From: Methylocystis rosea
GTDB taxonomy: Bacteria; Pseudomonadota; Alphaproteobacteria; Rhizobiales; Beijerinckiaceae
Length of the DNA stretch: 64,000 bases
Assembly (NCBI RefSeq): GCF_003855495.1
Contig: NZ_CP034086.1
Coordinates: forward strand, 2,269,501 to 2,333,500
Reading direction: 5' to 3'
Shown here: positions 23,476 to 33,154 of the stretch, in pieces
Numbering within the stretch: the stretch's first letter is position 1
How the letters are laid out: each line of letters begins with the position of its first letter
Notes under the pieces: generated by a model
Seen by the model: only the letters and a program-made list of their open reading frames with translations
Databases searched by the model: none
What the model was told of the DNA's origin: nothing
Position numbers and translations under genes: made by a program

Positions 23476-24483
23476 TTACTTTGCGTGCGGCGTTCCGAGA
23501 TAGGGGAACTCTTTCAAAGTGTCGGTATGCGGCTCCAGCCCATCCGGCGGGATGTCGCCCTTCGAGAGAAAGGACAACCGGAAATTGATGACATCGTCGG
23601 CGAAGGTGCGGCCATTGGGATAGCCCGCGGGCTTGGTGGGATCGAAGCTCAGCATGTCGGGCAGAATGCCGTGCTCGTCGATCGCCGTAATCGCGTCGTC
23701 CCTCGTGTAGTCGCCGGTATGGCCCATCAGATGAATGAACAGCTCGAGCCAGCGCGCGCGGTCGTTGACGGGTTCGCTGGCGTTATATTCTTCCTTTGTT
23801 TCGTCGGTATTGAAGAAGCTGCTGACCGACGGATGGCCGGCGCGATCGGCATGAATAAGCTTGCCGTCCTCGCGCACGCTGCACCGTCCCCAGATTCTGA
23901 CCGCCGGATTGCCGCCAAGAGCGCTTGTCGGCATTTCAACGACCGTCGAAAGCACATTGGCTTCGGTGTTTGAATCCTTTCCCGTCCAGGGAGACTTGCC
24001 GCCCAGATGCGGCGCAGTGAAATTTCTGCCGCCGGACGTGTCGTACAAGGCCAGAATGCCGTCGTAATCGAAAAAGAACGCGTCACTGCGAACGCCTGTG
24101 AAGAAGGTGAAATCGCCTGCTCGCACGATGTTCGGCTTGGGTCCGAAGGAGACTTCCGCGCCGGAGACGATCTTCTCGCCCACGGGTTCGGGAGAATGCG
24201 ACTCTGCGCCCCGCGCCAGATAAACGTCGTAGGTCTGTCTGCCGTTTTGCTTGGGCGAGAACACATAGCTGATCGCAATATCCGTCAGGCAATCTCCGTC
24301 ATTATCGATGTTGAGCCGGTAGATGGCGTCGGGATGAAATTCATCGCAAGCGGGATTGGCGTTGAGGATGATCGCCGACCGAGTCGGATCGCTTGGAGAC
24401 TGGAAGGCGTAGAGATCGCAGAGATCCAACCTTTGATCGCCAAGCGGCGGACCGAGACTGAGGCCGGTAAAATGATTCGACAC
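23476..24483 (-). CDS. DUF4331 family protein
   Basis: A 335-residue protein. The GTG start at 24483 has GGAGG 6 bases upstream and gives MSNHFTGLSLGPPLGDQRLDLCDLYAF-type similarity to DUF4331 proteins; an open frame of 31 further codons upstream is ignored. The Asp-rich DLCDLYAF and YRLNIDNDGDCLTDIA segments are typical of the family, possibly binding cations. There is no signal peptide from the chosen start. Members are sometimes found near halogenated-compound or stress genes, but no function is established. Confidence 0.82.
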   Translation of the reverse strand: MSNHFTGLSLGPPLGDQRLDLCDLYAFQSPSDPTRSAIILNANPACDEFHPDAIYRLNIDNDGDCLTDIAISYVFSPKQNGRQTYDVYLARGAESHSPEPVGEKIVSGAEVSFGPKPNIVRAGDFTFFTGVRSDAFFFDYDGILALYDTSGGRNFTAPHLGGKSPWTGKDSNTEANVLSTVVEMPTSALGGNPAVRIWGRCSVREDGKLIHADRAGHPSVSSFFNTDETKEEYNASEPVNDRARWLELFIHLMGHTGDYTRDDAITAIDEHGILPDMLSFDPTKPAGYPNGRTFADDVINFRLSFLSKGDIPPDGLEPHTDTLKEFPYLGTPHAK

Positions 24484-24593
24484 GTGTCGCCTCCTATAAA
24501 GACGTGGAGAGAATGTGCGGCTGATCGTTGCAAGCGCCTGCCGCCGCACGCTATGTCGTGTTTGTATCAACATCAAGATTGTTCGAAATCGCC

Positions 24594-25469
24594 TTATTCG
24601 CCGCGAATGAGTCTGATGATGCTCGAAAAATCGGCGCCGCCCTGGCCAGCAGACTGATGCAGCGCATAGAGCTGCGTCGCGGCGGCCCCGACCGGCGAGG
24701 CCGCGCCAACCTGCGCGGCGGCTTCTTGCGCGAGTCGCAAATCTTTCAGCATCAGGGCGGTCATGAAGCCGGGTTTGTAGTCATTGTTCGCCGGCGACGC
24801 GGGCGTCATCTCCGGCACGGGACAATAGGTGGTGAGCGACCACGATTGGCCCGAGGAGATCGACGCAGCGTCGAATAGCGCCCGATGCGAGAGGCCGAGT
24901 CTTTCCGCAAGCACGAAAGCCTCGGCCGTCGCGATCATCGTGACGCCGAGCATGAGATTGTTGCAGATTTTCGCCGCCTGCCCCATGCCGGCGCCGCCGC
25001 AATGAAGCACATGCGCGCCCATATGTTCGAGGATCGGCTTCGCCGCCGCGAACGCCTCCTGCTCGCCGCCGCACATGAAGGTCAGACTCGCCGCTTTCGC
25101 GCCGGCGACGCCGCCCGACACCGGCGCGTCGACCGAGCGCGCGCCGGCCTCCTGCGCGAGCCGATGCGCGGCGCGCGCGCTTTCGACGTCAATCGTGGAG
25201 CAGTCGATGAGAAGCTTGCCGCGCGCGTGCGGCGCGACTTCGCGCCAGACGGCAAGCATCTGAGCGCCGCTTTGCAGCATGGTGATCGCAACGTCAGCGC
25301 CCTCGATCGCCTCGCGCAGGGAATTCGTCGCGACGACCCCCTCCCGAGCGGCGGCTTCGACGAGCGATGCGTTGAGATCGAAGCCTCGCGCCTCAACCCC
25401 GGCGCGCGCCAGCGCCGCCGCCATCGGACGGCCCATATTGCCCAGACCGATGAAAGCCGCGCGCATCAT
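24594..25469 (-). CDS. mmsB: 3-hydroxyisobutyrate dehydrogenase
   Basis: A 291-residue enzyme oxidising 3-hydroxyisobutyrate to methylmalonate semialdehyde in valine breakdown. The N-terminal Rossmann motif is AFIGLGNMGRPMA. The substrate motif DAPVSGGVAGA and the lysine-bearing GGAGMGQAAKICNN are the family signatures. The ATG at 25469 starts 2 bases after the mmsA stop, so the longer open frame (to 25613) overlapping mmsA is rejected. Gene order mmsA-mmsB matches the step order of the pathway. Confidence 0.93.
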   Translation of the reverse strand: MMRAAFIGLGNMGRPMAAALARAGVEARGFDLNASLVEAAAREGVVATNSLREAIEGADVAITMLQSGAQMLAVWREVAPHARGKLLIDCSTIDVESARAAHRLAQEAGARSVDAPVSGGVAGAKAASLTFMCGGEQEAFAAAKPILEHMGAHVLHCGGAGMGQAAKICNNLMLGVTMIATAEAFVLAERLGLSHRALFDAASISSGQSWSLTTYCPVPEMTPASPANNDYKPGFMTALMLKDLRLAQEAAAQVGAASPVGAAATQLYALHQSAGQGGADFSSIIRLIRGE

Positions 25470-25471
25470 GG

Positions 25472-26968
25472 CTATGACAAGGTCGGCATGACGAAACTCG
25501 CGCCGGTCCTGACGCCGCCCGGCCAGCGGGATGCGACCGTCTTCGTCTTTGTATAGAAGCGGATGGCGTCCGGCCCGTGCTGATTGAGATCGCCGAACAT
25601 CGAGCGCTTCCAACCGCCGAAGGTGTAATAGGCGAGCGGCGTCGGGATCGGCACATTGACGCCGACCATGCCGACTTCGACGCGGGAGGCGAATTCACGC
25701 GCGGCGTCGCCGTCGCGTGTATAGATCGCGACGCCATTGCCATATTCGTGATCATTGGCCAGCGACAGCGCCTCATCGAAGCTGCGCGCGCGCACCACGC
25801 AGAGCACCGGGCCGAAGATTTCCTCCTTGTAGATCCGCATCTCCGGGCGCACCTCGTCGAACAGACATCCGCCCATGTAGAAGCCGTTCTCATAGCCTTG
25901 CATTTTGAAGCCGCGTCCGTCGACGCGTAATCTCGCGCCCTCTTGGACGCCGAGCGCGACGTAATCCTTGACCCGCTCCAGATGCGCGCGCGTGACCAGC
26001 GGGCCGAAATCCGCTGAAGGATCGGTCGAGGGCCCGACGCGCAGATTTTCGACCCGAGGTTCGAGCCGGGCGACCAGCGCGTTGGCGGTTTCTTCCCCGA
26101 CCGGCACGGCGACAGAAATCGCCATGCACCGCTCGCCGCCGGATCCATAGGCGGCGCCGATCAAGGCGTCGACGGCCTGATCCATGTCGGCGTCGGGCAT
26201 GATCACCATGTGGTTTTTCGCGCCGCCGAAACACTGCATGCGTTTTCCGTGGGCGGCGCCCTGCGCATAGACATATTCGGCGACCGGCGTCGAACCGACG
26301 AAGCCGATGGCCTTGACGTCAGGGTCTTCAAGGAGCGCGTCGACCGCTTCCTTGTCGCCGTTGACGACATTGAGCACGCCCGGCGGCAGACCGGCTTCGA
26401 GCATCAGTTCCGCCAGAAACAAGGGCGCGCCAGGATCGCGTTCGGAGGGCTTCAGAATGAAGGCATTGCCGCAGGCGATCGCCGGGGCGAATTTCCACAT
26501 CGGAATCATCAGCGGGAAATTGAAAGGCGTAATGCCGGCGACGACGCCGAGCGGCTGGCGCATCGAATAGACGTCGAGGCCGGCCGCCGCGGAATCGGTA
26601 AATTCGCCCTTCATCAGATGCGGAACGCCGATGCAAAATTCGGCGACCTCGACGCCGCGCTGGATCTCGCCCTGCGCATCGGCGAGCGTCTTGCCGTGCT
26701 CGCGCGCGAGAATCGCCGCAAGCCTCTCCTTCTCGCGTCCGACGAGATCGACGAATTTCATCAGCACGCGGGCTCTGCGCTGCGGATTGACCGCCGCCCA
26801 TTCTCGCTGCGCCGCGGCTGAGTTGGCGATCGCCTCACGCACCTCGTCGCGGCTGGCGAGCGGCACACGCGAGATCGCCGCGCCCGTCATCGGCTCATAG
26901 GCCTCACTGAAACGGCCGGACTTTCCCTTAACCCGGCGTCCGCCGATAAAATGCGAAAGTTCTTCCAT
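25472..26968 (-). CDS. mmsA: Methylmalonate-semialdehyde dehydrogenase (acylating)
   Basis: A 498-residue CoA-acylating aldehyde dehydrogenase converting methylmalonate semialdehyde to propionyl-CoA (and malonate semialdehyde to acetyl-CoA). Motifs: TPFNFPLMIPMWKF, the cofactor loop GFVGSTPVAEYVY, and the catalytic Cys281 in GSGGERCMAISV. The FPLMIPMW segment and the absence of the usual general-base Glu pattern fit the MmsA subgroup. First gene of the mmsAB pair; its start faces phhA across a 90-base divergent promoter region. Confidence 0.95.
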   Translation of the reverse strand: MEELSHFIGGRRVKGKSGRFSEAYEPMTGAAISRVPLASRDEVREAIANSAAAQREWAAVNPQRRARVLMKFVDLVGREKERLAAILAREHGKTLADAQGEIQRGVEVAEFCIGVPHLMKGEFTDSAAAGLDVYSMRQPLGVVAGITPFNFPLMIPMWKFAPAIACGNAFILKPSERDPGAPLFLAELMLEAGLPPGVLNVVNGDKEAVDALLEDPDVKAIGFVGSTPVAEYVYAQGAAHGKRMQCFGGAKNHMVIMPDADMDQAVDALIGAAYGSGGERCMAISVAVPVGEETANALVARLEPRVENLRVGPSTDPSADFGPLVTRAHLERVKDYVALGVQEGARLRVDGRGFKMQGYENGFYMGGCLFDEVRPEMRIYKEEIFGPVLCVVRARSFDEALSLANDHEYGNGVAIYTRDGDAAREFASRVEVGMVGVNVPIPTPLAYYTFGGWKRSMFGDLNQHGPDAIRFYTKTKTVASRWPGGVRTGASFVMPTLS

Positions 26969-27058
26969 GTTCGCTCATCTAAGGCGCGTCCGGCCGATGT
27001 CATCTCGCAAGACGGGATCGCGCGCCTATATGTTGGAGAGAGACAACGGACACCCGCG

Positions 27059-27937
27059 ATGGGACTGCAACTCGCCAGCGAAAGCAAGAATCGATACGCG
27101 CAGGCGCCGCGACAGGCGGACTGGACGATAGATCAAAATTGGGCCTCGTACAGCGACGAGGAGCACGATCGCTGGAACAGGCTGTTCGCCCGCCAGGCGA
27201 AGCTCTTGCCCGGACGGGCCTGCGACGAATTCTTGGAGGCGAAGCAAAAGCTCGAACTGTCGCGCTCCGGCATTCCGGAGTTCGCGGATCTGACCCGCCG
27301 ACTGGGGGCGATGACCGGCTGGAGCGTCGTCCCGGTGGCCGGGCTGATTCCTGACGACGCCTTCTTCGATCATCTCGCCAATCGGCGTTTTCCCGCCGGG
27401 GCATTCATTCGCCCGGAGTCGGAGCTCGAATATCTGCAGGAGCCCGACGTCTTCCATGACGTCTTCGGGCATGTGCCGCTCCTTGCCAATCCGACGTATG
27501 CGCGCTTTCTCGAAGCCTATGGCAAGGGCGGCCGACGGGCGCTCGCGCGCGGGCAGCTCCACAATCTCGCGCGACTCTACTGGTACACGATCGAGTTCGG
27601 CCTTATCGAGACGCCGAAAGGACTGCGCATTTTCGGGGCCGGAATCATGTCCTCGCCTTCCGAGACGATCTTTTCGCTCGAAGACTCGTCGCCAAACCGC
27701 GTCGCCTTCAACCTCGAACGCGTCATGCGAACGAATTACATCATCAGCGATTTCCAGCAGACATATTTTGTCATCGAAAGCTTCGAGAAGCTTCTCGCCG
27801 ACGGTTATCAGGATTTTGATCCGATCTATGATCGCCTGCGCGACGCTTCTGACTTTGCGGCGCATGAGCTCGCGCCAGCAGACCGCATCATTTCGCGCGG
27901 CGATTTCCATTACTTCCGCGCCAAGCGCAGCGCTTAG
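27059..27937 (+). CDS. phhA: Phenylalanine 4-monooxygenase
   Basis: A 292-residue pterin-dependent hydroxylase making tyrosine from phenylalanine. The non-heme iron triad is His133 and His138 (FHDVFGHVP) with Glu179 (YTIEFGL). The RPESELEYLQEPDVFHD block is conserved. It lacks the N-terminal ACT domain of animal enzymes, as expected for bacteria. The start at 27059 (MGLQLASES) is chosen over an open frame running back to 26951 that overlaps the mmsA promoter. It converges with, and overlaps by 4 bases, the fumarylacetoacetase gene. No pterin carbinolamine dehydratase (PhhB) gene is nearby. Confidence 0.93.
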   Translation: MGLQLASESKNRYAQAPRQADWTIDQNWASYSDEEHDRWNRLFARQAKLLPGRACDEFLEAKQKLELSRSGIPEFADLTRRLGAMTGWSVVPVAGLIPDDAFFDHLANRRFPAGAFIRPESELEYLQEPDVFHDVFGHVPLLANPTYARFLEAYGKGGRRALARGQLHNLARLYWYTIEFGLIETPKGLRIFGAGIMSSPSETIFSLEDSSPNRVAFNLERVMRTNYIISDFQQTYFVIESFEKLLADGYQDFDPIYDRLRDASDFAAHELAPADRIISRGDFHYFRAKRSA

Positions 27938-28953
27938 GGCTGCGGCCCTGAGTTGGCCACCTGTTGCTCGATGGCGCCGAAGATCGAGCGCCCATCGGCG
28001 GCGCGCATCTCAATGCGCACCACATCTCCATCCTTCAGGAACGGCGTGCGCGGCGCGCCTTCGATAAGCTTCTCCACCACGCGCTGCTCGGCGATGCAGG
28101 AGTAGCCGTCTCCGCCCTGCGCAATCGGTCTGCCTGGCCCGCCATCGGCGTCCCGGTTGGAAACGGTGCCGGAGCCGATGATCGTTCCGGCGCTAAGCGC
28201 GCGCGTGCGCGCGGCATGCGCGATGAGACGCGGAAAGTCGAAGGTCATATCCTTTCCGGCGTCCGGCCGGCCGAGCGGCGCGCCATTGACGAAGGACAGC
28301 AGCGGCAGCGACAGCCGCTCGCCGTCCCAAGCGTCGCCAAGTTCGTCAGGCGTCACGGCGACCGGAGAAAAGGCGGACGCCGGCTTTGACTGAAAAAAAC
28401 CAAAGCCTTTCGAAAGCTCCGGAGGGACCAGCCCGCGCAAGGTCACGTCATTGACCAGCATGACGAGCCTGATGTGATCGCGCGCCTCCTCCGGCGTCAC
28501 GCCCATCGGCACATCGTCGGTGACGACCGCAACTTCGGCTTCCAAATCGAGATCGTGCTTTTCGTCGAGCAGGGGAATATCGTCACGCGGGCCAAGGAAG
28601 ACGTCGGAGCCTCCCTGATACATCAGCGGATCGCTCCAAAAACTCTCCGGCATCTCGGCGCCGCGCGACTTGCGAACGAGCGCGACATGATTGACATATG
28701 CCGAGCCGTCCGCCCACTGATAGGCGCGCGGCAGCGGCGACGCGCAATCCTGCTCGCGAAAGGGAAAGCTCTCTCGAAGTCCGCATTCGAGCCGCGCCGC
28801 CAGCGCCCGCAGCTCCGGCGCCACGGCGTCCCAATCTTCGATCGCCGATTGCAGAGTGGGCGCGACGAAGCCCGCCGCAACAGCCCGCGTGAGATCCCGC
28901 GAAACGAGGATGAGAGCGCCGTCCCGTCGGCTCTTCAGGGATGCGAGCTTCAC
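27934..28953 (-). CDS. fahA: Fumarylacetoacetate hydrolase (fumarylacetoacetase)
   Basis: A 339-residue FAH-family enzyme, the last step of homogentisate breakdown, giving fumarate and acetoacetate. Metal ligands lie in [11 protein letters not shown] and [10 protein letters not shown], and [17 protein letters not shown] and [13 protein letters not shown] follow in order. The GTG start at 28953 shares GTGA with the hmgA stop, an overlap that signals translational coupling; homologues also begin VKLASLK. The order hpd-hmgA-fahA on one strand matches the pathway. Confidence 0.9.
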   Translation of the reverse strand: MKLASLKSRRDGALILVSRDLTRAVAAGFVAPTLQSAIEDWDAVAPELRALAARLECGLRESFPFREQDCASPLPRAYQWADGSAYVNHVALVRKSRGAEMPESFWSDPLMYQGGSDVFLGPRDDIPLLDEKHDLDLEAEVAVVTDDVPMGVTPEEARDHIRLVMLVNDVTLRGLVPPELSKGFGFFQSKPASAFSPVAVTPDELGDAWDGERLSLPLLSFVNGAPLGRPDAGKDMTFDFPRLIAHAARTRALSAGTIIGSGTVSNRDADGGPGRPIAQGGDGYSCIAEQRVVEKLIEGAPRTPFLKDGDVVRIEMRAADGRSIFGAIEQQVANSGPQP

Positions 28954-30251
28954 GGTCCATTGCCGGTGAAGTTGCGGCGCAAATCCGACCAGCACTCCGC
29001 ATAGTCTTGATGAAGGGTTTCAAGCGACATGGCGAAAGAGGTCGGATAGAGCGGCAGTCGAGACTCGAACATAAAGGCGAGAGCGTCGTCGATCTTCACT
29101 GGGCCAAGATCGGCCTCAGAGGCCTGCTCGAAAGCTTCGGCGTCCGGGCCGTGCGGCAGCATCGCATTGTGCAGCGACATGCCGCCGGGCTCGAAGCCGG
29201 ACGGCTTCGCGTCGTAGCGTCCGTAAATCAGACCCATGAACTCGCTCATAATGTTCAAGTGATACCAGGGAGGCCGGAACGTATGTTCCGCGACTTGCCA
29301 ACGGGGCGGGAAAATCGCGAAATCGACGTTGCCCACGCCGCTTTCGTCTGAAGGAGAGGTCAGCACCGTAAATATTGATGGATCGGGATGATCGAACAGC
29401 ACGGCGCCGACCGGACAGAATTTTCGCAGATCATATTTATAGGGCGCGTAATTCCCATGCCAGGCAACGACGTCAAGCGGCGAATGATCGAGGTCACAGC
29501 GATAGAAGCGGCCGCCCCATTTGACGCGGAGACGGCACGGCGTTTCCTTGTCTTCGAACGCGGCGGTCGGCGAAAAGAAGTCGCGCGGATTGGCGAGTCC
29601 ATTCGCGCCGATCACGCCGCGATAGGGCAATGTAAACGGCGCGCCGTAGTTTTCACAGACATAGCCGCGAGACGGGCCGGCCGACAGCTCAACCCGAAAT
29701 TTCACGCCGCGCGGAATGACGCATATCTCGCCGGGAGCGCATTCGATGAAGCCGAACTCGGTGAAGATGCGCAGCTCGCCGAACTGCGGGACGATCAGCA
29801 ACTCGCCGTCGGCGTCGTAGAAATAGTCGTCGTGCATCGACCGCCCGGCGAGATAGAGATGCGCCGCCATGCCGACTCTCAGGCTGCAATCGCCCGCCGT
29901 CACGATGGTGCGCATTCCTTCGATGAAGGAGCCTGCGTCTTCTGGGACGTCACTCGCCCCCCAGCGCAGCTGCCCGAGCGGCGCGTCAACATCGCGGCAG
30001 GGCGCGGTTTTCCAGTGGCTCTGCTCGATGTCCTTGGGGTTGCGGAGGTGAAGGACGGAGGGTCGTATCCTGTAGAGCCAGGAGCGTTTGTTGAGATGGC
30101 TCGGCGCGGTGAATGCGGAGCCAGACAATTGTTCGGCGTAAAGCCCGTAAGGGCACCGCTGCGGCGAGTTCTGCCCCATCGGCAACGCGCCGGGCAGAGC
30201 TTCGCTCTCGAACTCATTGCCGAAGCCATGCAAATAGCGCGTGGAGGACAT
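28950..30251 (-). CDS. hmgA: Homogentisate 1,2-dioxygenase
   Basis: A 433-residue enzyme that opens the ring of homogentisate to 4-maleylacetoacetate. It begins [24 protein letters not shown] and shows [37 protein letters not shown] and the iron-binding region [18 protein letters not shown] with [19 protein letters not shown] and the [10 protein letters not shown] segment. Length is normal. Two bases separate it from hpd upstream, and it overlaps fahA downstream by 4 bases. Confidence 0.96.
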   Translation of the reverse strand: MSSTRYLHGFGNEFESEALPGALPMGQNSPQRCPYGLYAEQLSGSAFTAPSHLNKRSWLYRIRPSVLHLRNPKDIEQSHWKTAPCRDVDAPLGQLRWGASDVPEDAGSFIEGMRTIVTAGDCSLRVGMAAHLYLAGRSMHDDYFYDADGELLIVPQFGELRIFTEFGFIECAPGEICVIPRGVKFRVELSAGPSRGYVCENYGAPFTLPYRGVIGANGLANPRDFFSPTAAFEDKETPCRLRVKWGGRFYRCDLDHSPLDVVAWHGNYAPYKYDLRKFCPVGAVLFDHPDPSIFTVLTSPSDESGVGNVDFAIFPPRWQVAEHTFRPPWYHLNIMSEFMGLIYGRYDAKPSGFEPGGMSLHNAMLPHGPDAEAFEQASEADLGPVKIDDALAFMFESRLPLYPTSFAMSLETLHQDYAECWSDLRRNFTGNGP

Positions 30252-30253
30252 GC

Positions 30254-31351
30254 CTAACCTGCCGCCCGGTTCAAAACGCCGCGGCGGATCTGATCCTCTT
30301 CGATCGATTCAAATAGCGCCCGGAAATTTCCCTCGCCAAAACCTTCATCGCCCTTGCGCTGAATGAATTCGAAGAAGATGGGTCCAATAACCGTCTTCGA
30401 GAAAATCTGCAGCAACAGACGTCGGGCGCCCGTCGTGAGGCCGTCGACCAGAATGCCGAGCTCCTTAAGACGCTGGGTCGGCTCCCCGTGCCCCGGCAGC
30501 CTATGCTCAAGGGCTTCGTAATAGGCGTCCGGCGGCGCCGGCATGAAATCGAGCCCGTTGTTGCGCATCGCGACGACGGTCTCGTAAATATCGTGGCACG
30601 CGCAGGCGATGTGCTGAATCCCTTCACCCCTGTATGCGTCTAAGAATTCCTCGATCTGGCTTTTCTCGTCGGCGCTTTCATTGATCGGGATGCGAATCTT
30701 GCCGCAGGGGCTCGTCATGGCGCGAGAGCGCAGGCCCGTCATCTTGCCCTCGATGTCGAAGTAGCGAATCTCACGAAAATTGAAGATGCGCTCATACCAT
30801 GCCGCGAGCGCGTCCATGCGGCCGCGCCGAACATTGTGAGTAAGATGGTCGATATTGGTCAGCCCCACGCCAGGGGGATTAGGATCGCGCTCTCCGATCC
30901 ATCGAAAGTCGATGTCCCAGATCGAACCCTGATCGCCATAACGGTCGACGAGATAGATGAGCGAACCTCCAACGCCTTCGATAGCGGGAATGTTCAGCTC
31001 CATCGGGCCGACGCCGAAGGCGACAGGCTTTGCGCCCAACGAAACCGCGCGGCGCATCGCTTTTGCGGCGTCGACGACGCGGAAGCCGATGCAGCACACC
31101 GAAGGGCCGTGCGCTTTCTGGAATTCGGCGGCGAAGCTGTGAGGCTCCGCGTTCAGCACATAATTCACTTCCCCCTGCCGATAGAGCGTCACGTCCTTGG
31201 AGCGGTGACGCGCGACGGCGACGAAGCCCATCTTCTCGAACAGCGAGGCGAGTTGCGCGGGATCGGGGTGAGCGAATTCGACAAATTCGAATCCGTCTGT
31301 TCCCATCGGGTTTTCGGCGGGCGTTGCCGCGCCGCCAAGCGTCGAGTTCAT
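30254..31351 (-). CDS. hpd: 4-hydroxyphenylpyruvate dioxygenase
   Basis: A 365-residue Fe(II) dioxygenase turning 4-hydroxyphenylpyruvate into homogentisate. Two glyoxalase-fold halves are present. Iron ligands sit in [20 protein letters not shown] and the C-terminal [18 protein letters not shown]. First gene of hpd-hmgA-fahA. The tyrosine aminotransferase that would supply its substrate is not in the window. The 70-base gap to divergent maiA must contain promoters for both. Confidence 0.95.
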   Translation of the reverse strand: MNSTLGGAATPAENPMGTDGFEFVEFAHPDPAQLASLFEKMGFVAVARHRSKDVTLYRQGEVNYVLNAEPHSFAAEFQKAHGPSVCCIGFRVVDAAKAMRRAVSLGAKPVAFGVGPMELNIPAIEGVGGSLIYLVDRYGDQGSIWDIDFRWIGERDPNPPGVGLTNIDHLTHNVRRGRMDALAAWYERIFNFREIRYFDIEGKMTGLRSRAMTSPCGKIRIPINESADEKSQIEEFLDAYRGEGIQHIACACHDIYETVVAMRNNGLDFMPAPPDAYYEALEHRLPGHGEPTQRLKELGILVDGLTTGARRLLLQIFSKTVIGPIFFEFIQRKGDEGFGEGNFRALFESIEEDQIRRGVLNRAAG

Positions 31352-31421
31352 GAGCGGGCCTATATACAGCTTTGGCTGACCTGATATTTAGATATTGCGT
31401 TCCCGATCCGGTTAAAGGCCC
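31352..31421. promoter_or_regulatory. Divergent promoter region hpd / maiA
   Basis: Seventy bases separate the starts of hpd and maiA, so both transcripts must be initiated here. It is AT-richer than the genes and contains GATATTTAGATATTG (31382-31396), an ATAT-N4-ATAT dyad that could be an operator. No regulator gene is nearby and no consensus was matched. Confidence 0.35.
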
Positions 31422-32051
31422 ATGATCCTTTACGACTATTATCGCTCGTCGGCCGCCTATCGCGTGCGGATCGCCATTGCGCTCAAAAATCTGTTTGTCG
31501 AACGGCGGCCCGTACATCTCCTGCGCGGGGAACAGCGTGATCCCGGCTATCGCGCCAAAAGCCCGCTGGGCATCGTGCCGACCCTTCAACTTGATGATGG
31601 TCGACTCATTACCCAATCGCTGGCGATCATCGACTATCTCGACGCGCTGAAGCCTGAGCCGCCGCTCTTGCCGAGAGACCCCGTCCTGGCGGCGCAGGCG
31701 CGGGCTGCGGCGTTGACGATCGCCTGCGAGATTCATCCGCTCGCCAATCTGCGGGTGATAGAGGCGCTGCAAGGGGAATTCGGCGCAAGGGACGATCAGA
31801 TTGCCGCTTGGCGCAGGCGATGGATCGCAGAGGGTTTGACAGCGGTCGAGGCGCTCATCGCGCCTGGCCCCTTCGCCTTTGGCGCCGAGCCGTCGCTTGC
31901 CGACATATGTCTCATTCCGCAGGTCTATAACGCGCGACGCTTCGACGTTTCACTCGAGGCCTGCCCGCGCATCCTTGCCGTAGAGGCGGCTTGCGCTGCG
32001 CACCCCGCCTTTATCGAAGCGCGTCCAGAGGCGCAGCCGGACGCGGAATAG
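31422..32051 (+). CDS. maiA: Maleylacetoacetate isomerase
   Basis: A 209-residue glutathione S-transferase-type enzyme (zeta class) converting maleylacetoacetate to fumarylacetoacetate. The zeta signature appears as YRSSAAYRVRIAIALK with the active-site serines, followed by SPLGIVPTLQLDDGRLITQSLAIIDYLD for glutathione binding. It completes the homogentisate pathway with the divergent hpd-hmgA-fahA genes. Its stop lies 2 bases from the stop of the convergent E2 gene. Confidence 0.93.
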   Translation: MILYDYYRSSAAYRVRIAIALKNLFVERRPVHLLRGEQRDPGYRAKSPLGIVPTLQLDDGRLITQSLAIIDYLDALKPEPPLLPRDPVLAAQARAAALTIACEIHPLANLRVIEALQGEFGARDDQIAAWRRRWIAEGLTAVEALIAPGPFAFGAEPSLADICLIPQVYNARRFDVSLEACPRILAVEAACAAHPAFIEARPEAQPDAE

Positions 32052-32053
32052 AT

Positions 32054-33154
32054 TTAGGCCGCGAGCGTCAAATCGGCGATCACGGCGCCCAGGAAGCGGC
32101 CTGCTTCGCCGCCGGTGACGACGCGGTGATCGAAAGTCAGGCTCAGAGGCAAAATCCGATGCACCGCTGGCGCGCCATCGACAGCGACAACCTCGTCTCT
32201 GATCCGGCCGGCGCCGAGGATCGCGACCGTGGGCGGCAGCACGATCGGCGCGGCGTAGCGCCCGGCGATCATGCCAAAGTTTGAAAGCGTGATGGTCGCG
32301 CCGCGCAGCTCCTCGGGCGGGATTCGCCGCGCCGCCGCGTCCTGCCGCAGGCGGTCGAGGCCCTTGCGTAAATCCTGAGCGTCGCGATTGCCGACATCCC
32401 GCAGAACAGGCACGAACAGGCCCTCTTCCGACAGATCCACCGCGACGCCAAGATCGATCTTCTTCATCACCCGACGCGCGAAGGCGTGAGGCTCGAACCA
32501 GGCGTTGAGCGCAGGCTCCGCCTTGCAGGCCTGGGCAAGAGCGCGGATCAGGCGGATGGTCGTGTCGGTTCCTGACGCCCACGCGTGAATATCGGCGTCG
32601 TCGACGATCGTGGCCGCCGCCACCTCCGCCTGCGCCTGCGCCATATTATGGGCCATGGCGCGGCGCACCCCCCGCAGCGGCTCGGCGGCTTCCGTCTCGC
32701 TCAGAATGCGCGCGACGCGTTCGATATCCTGCGTGGTAATCAATCCGTCCGCGCCGGAGGGCGTCACCATGGCGAGATCGACGTTCAGCTTGCGCGCCAG
32801 CGCTCTTACGGCAGGCGTCGCCCGCACCGCGCCGCCGACATGGCCGACTGAGATCGGCTGGTCGCGGACGACCCCGGACCCCTGCTGAACGGCGCCGACC
32901 ACTGACCCTGTGTCTTCTCCCGCGCCCTCGAAACCCACCAGCGGCGCGCCGATGCGGATCACGTCTCCGGCGGAGGCGAACAGCCGCTCGATGCGGCCTC
33001 CCTGCGGCGATGGGATTTCGACGACGGCCTTGGCGGTTTCAACCGCCACGAGCGGCTGATCGACTTTAACGTCCTCGCCGGCGGCGACGCGCCATTCGAC
33101 GAGTTCGGCCTCCTGCAACCCCTCTCCGAGATCGGGAAGACGAAAGATGTTCAT
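32054..33154 (-). CDS. bkdB: Branched-chain 2-oxoacid dehydrogenase E2 (dihydrolipoyl acyltransferase)
   Basis: A 366-residue E2. It has one N-terminal lipoyl domain with the lipoylated lysine in the VETAKAVVEIPSP motif, a flexible linker (about 80-110), a peripheral-subunit-binding domain (TPAVRALARKLNVDLAMV), and the acyltransferase domain ending with the active-site HRVVTGGEAGRF. It is shorter than most E2 proteins. Its ATG overlaps the E1 beta stop as ATGA (33151-33154), so E1a-E1b-E2 form one operon. No E3 gene follows; the complex presumably borrows E3 from another locus. Confidence 0.9.
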   Translation of the reverse strand: MNIFRLPDLGEGLQEAELVEWRVAAGEDVKVDQPLVAVETAKAVVEIPSPQGGRIERLFASAGDVIRIGAPLVGFEGAGEDTGSVVGAVQQGSGVVRDQPISVGHVGGAVRATPAVRALARKLNVDLAMVTPSGADGLITTQDIERVARILSETEAAEPLRGVRRAMAHNMAQAQAEVAAATIVDDADIHAWASGTDTTIRLIRALAQACKAEPALNAWFEPHAFARRVMKKIDLGVAVDLSEEGLFVPVLRDVGNRDAQDLRKGLDRLRQDAAARRIPPEELRGATITLSNFGMIAGRYAAPIVLPPTVAILGAGRIRDEVVAVDGAPAVHRILPLSLTFDHRVVTGGEAGRFLGAVIADLTLAA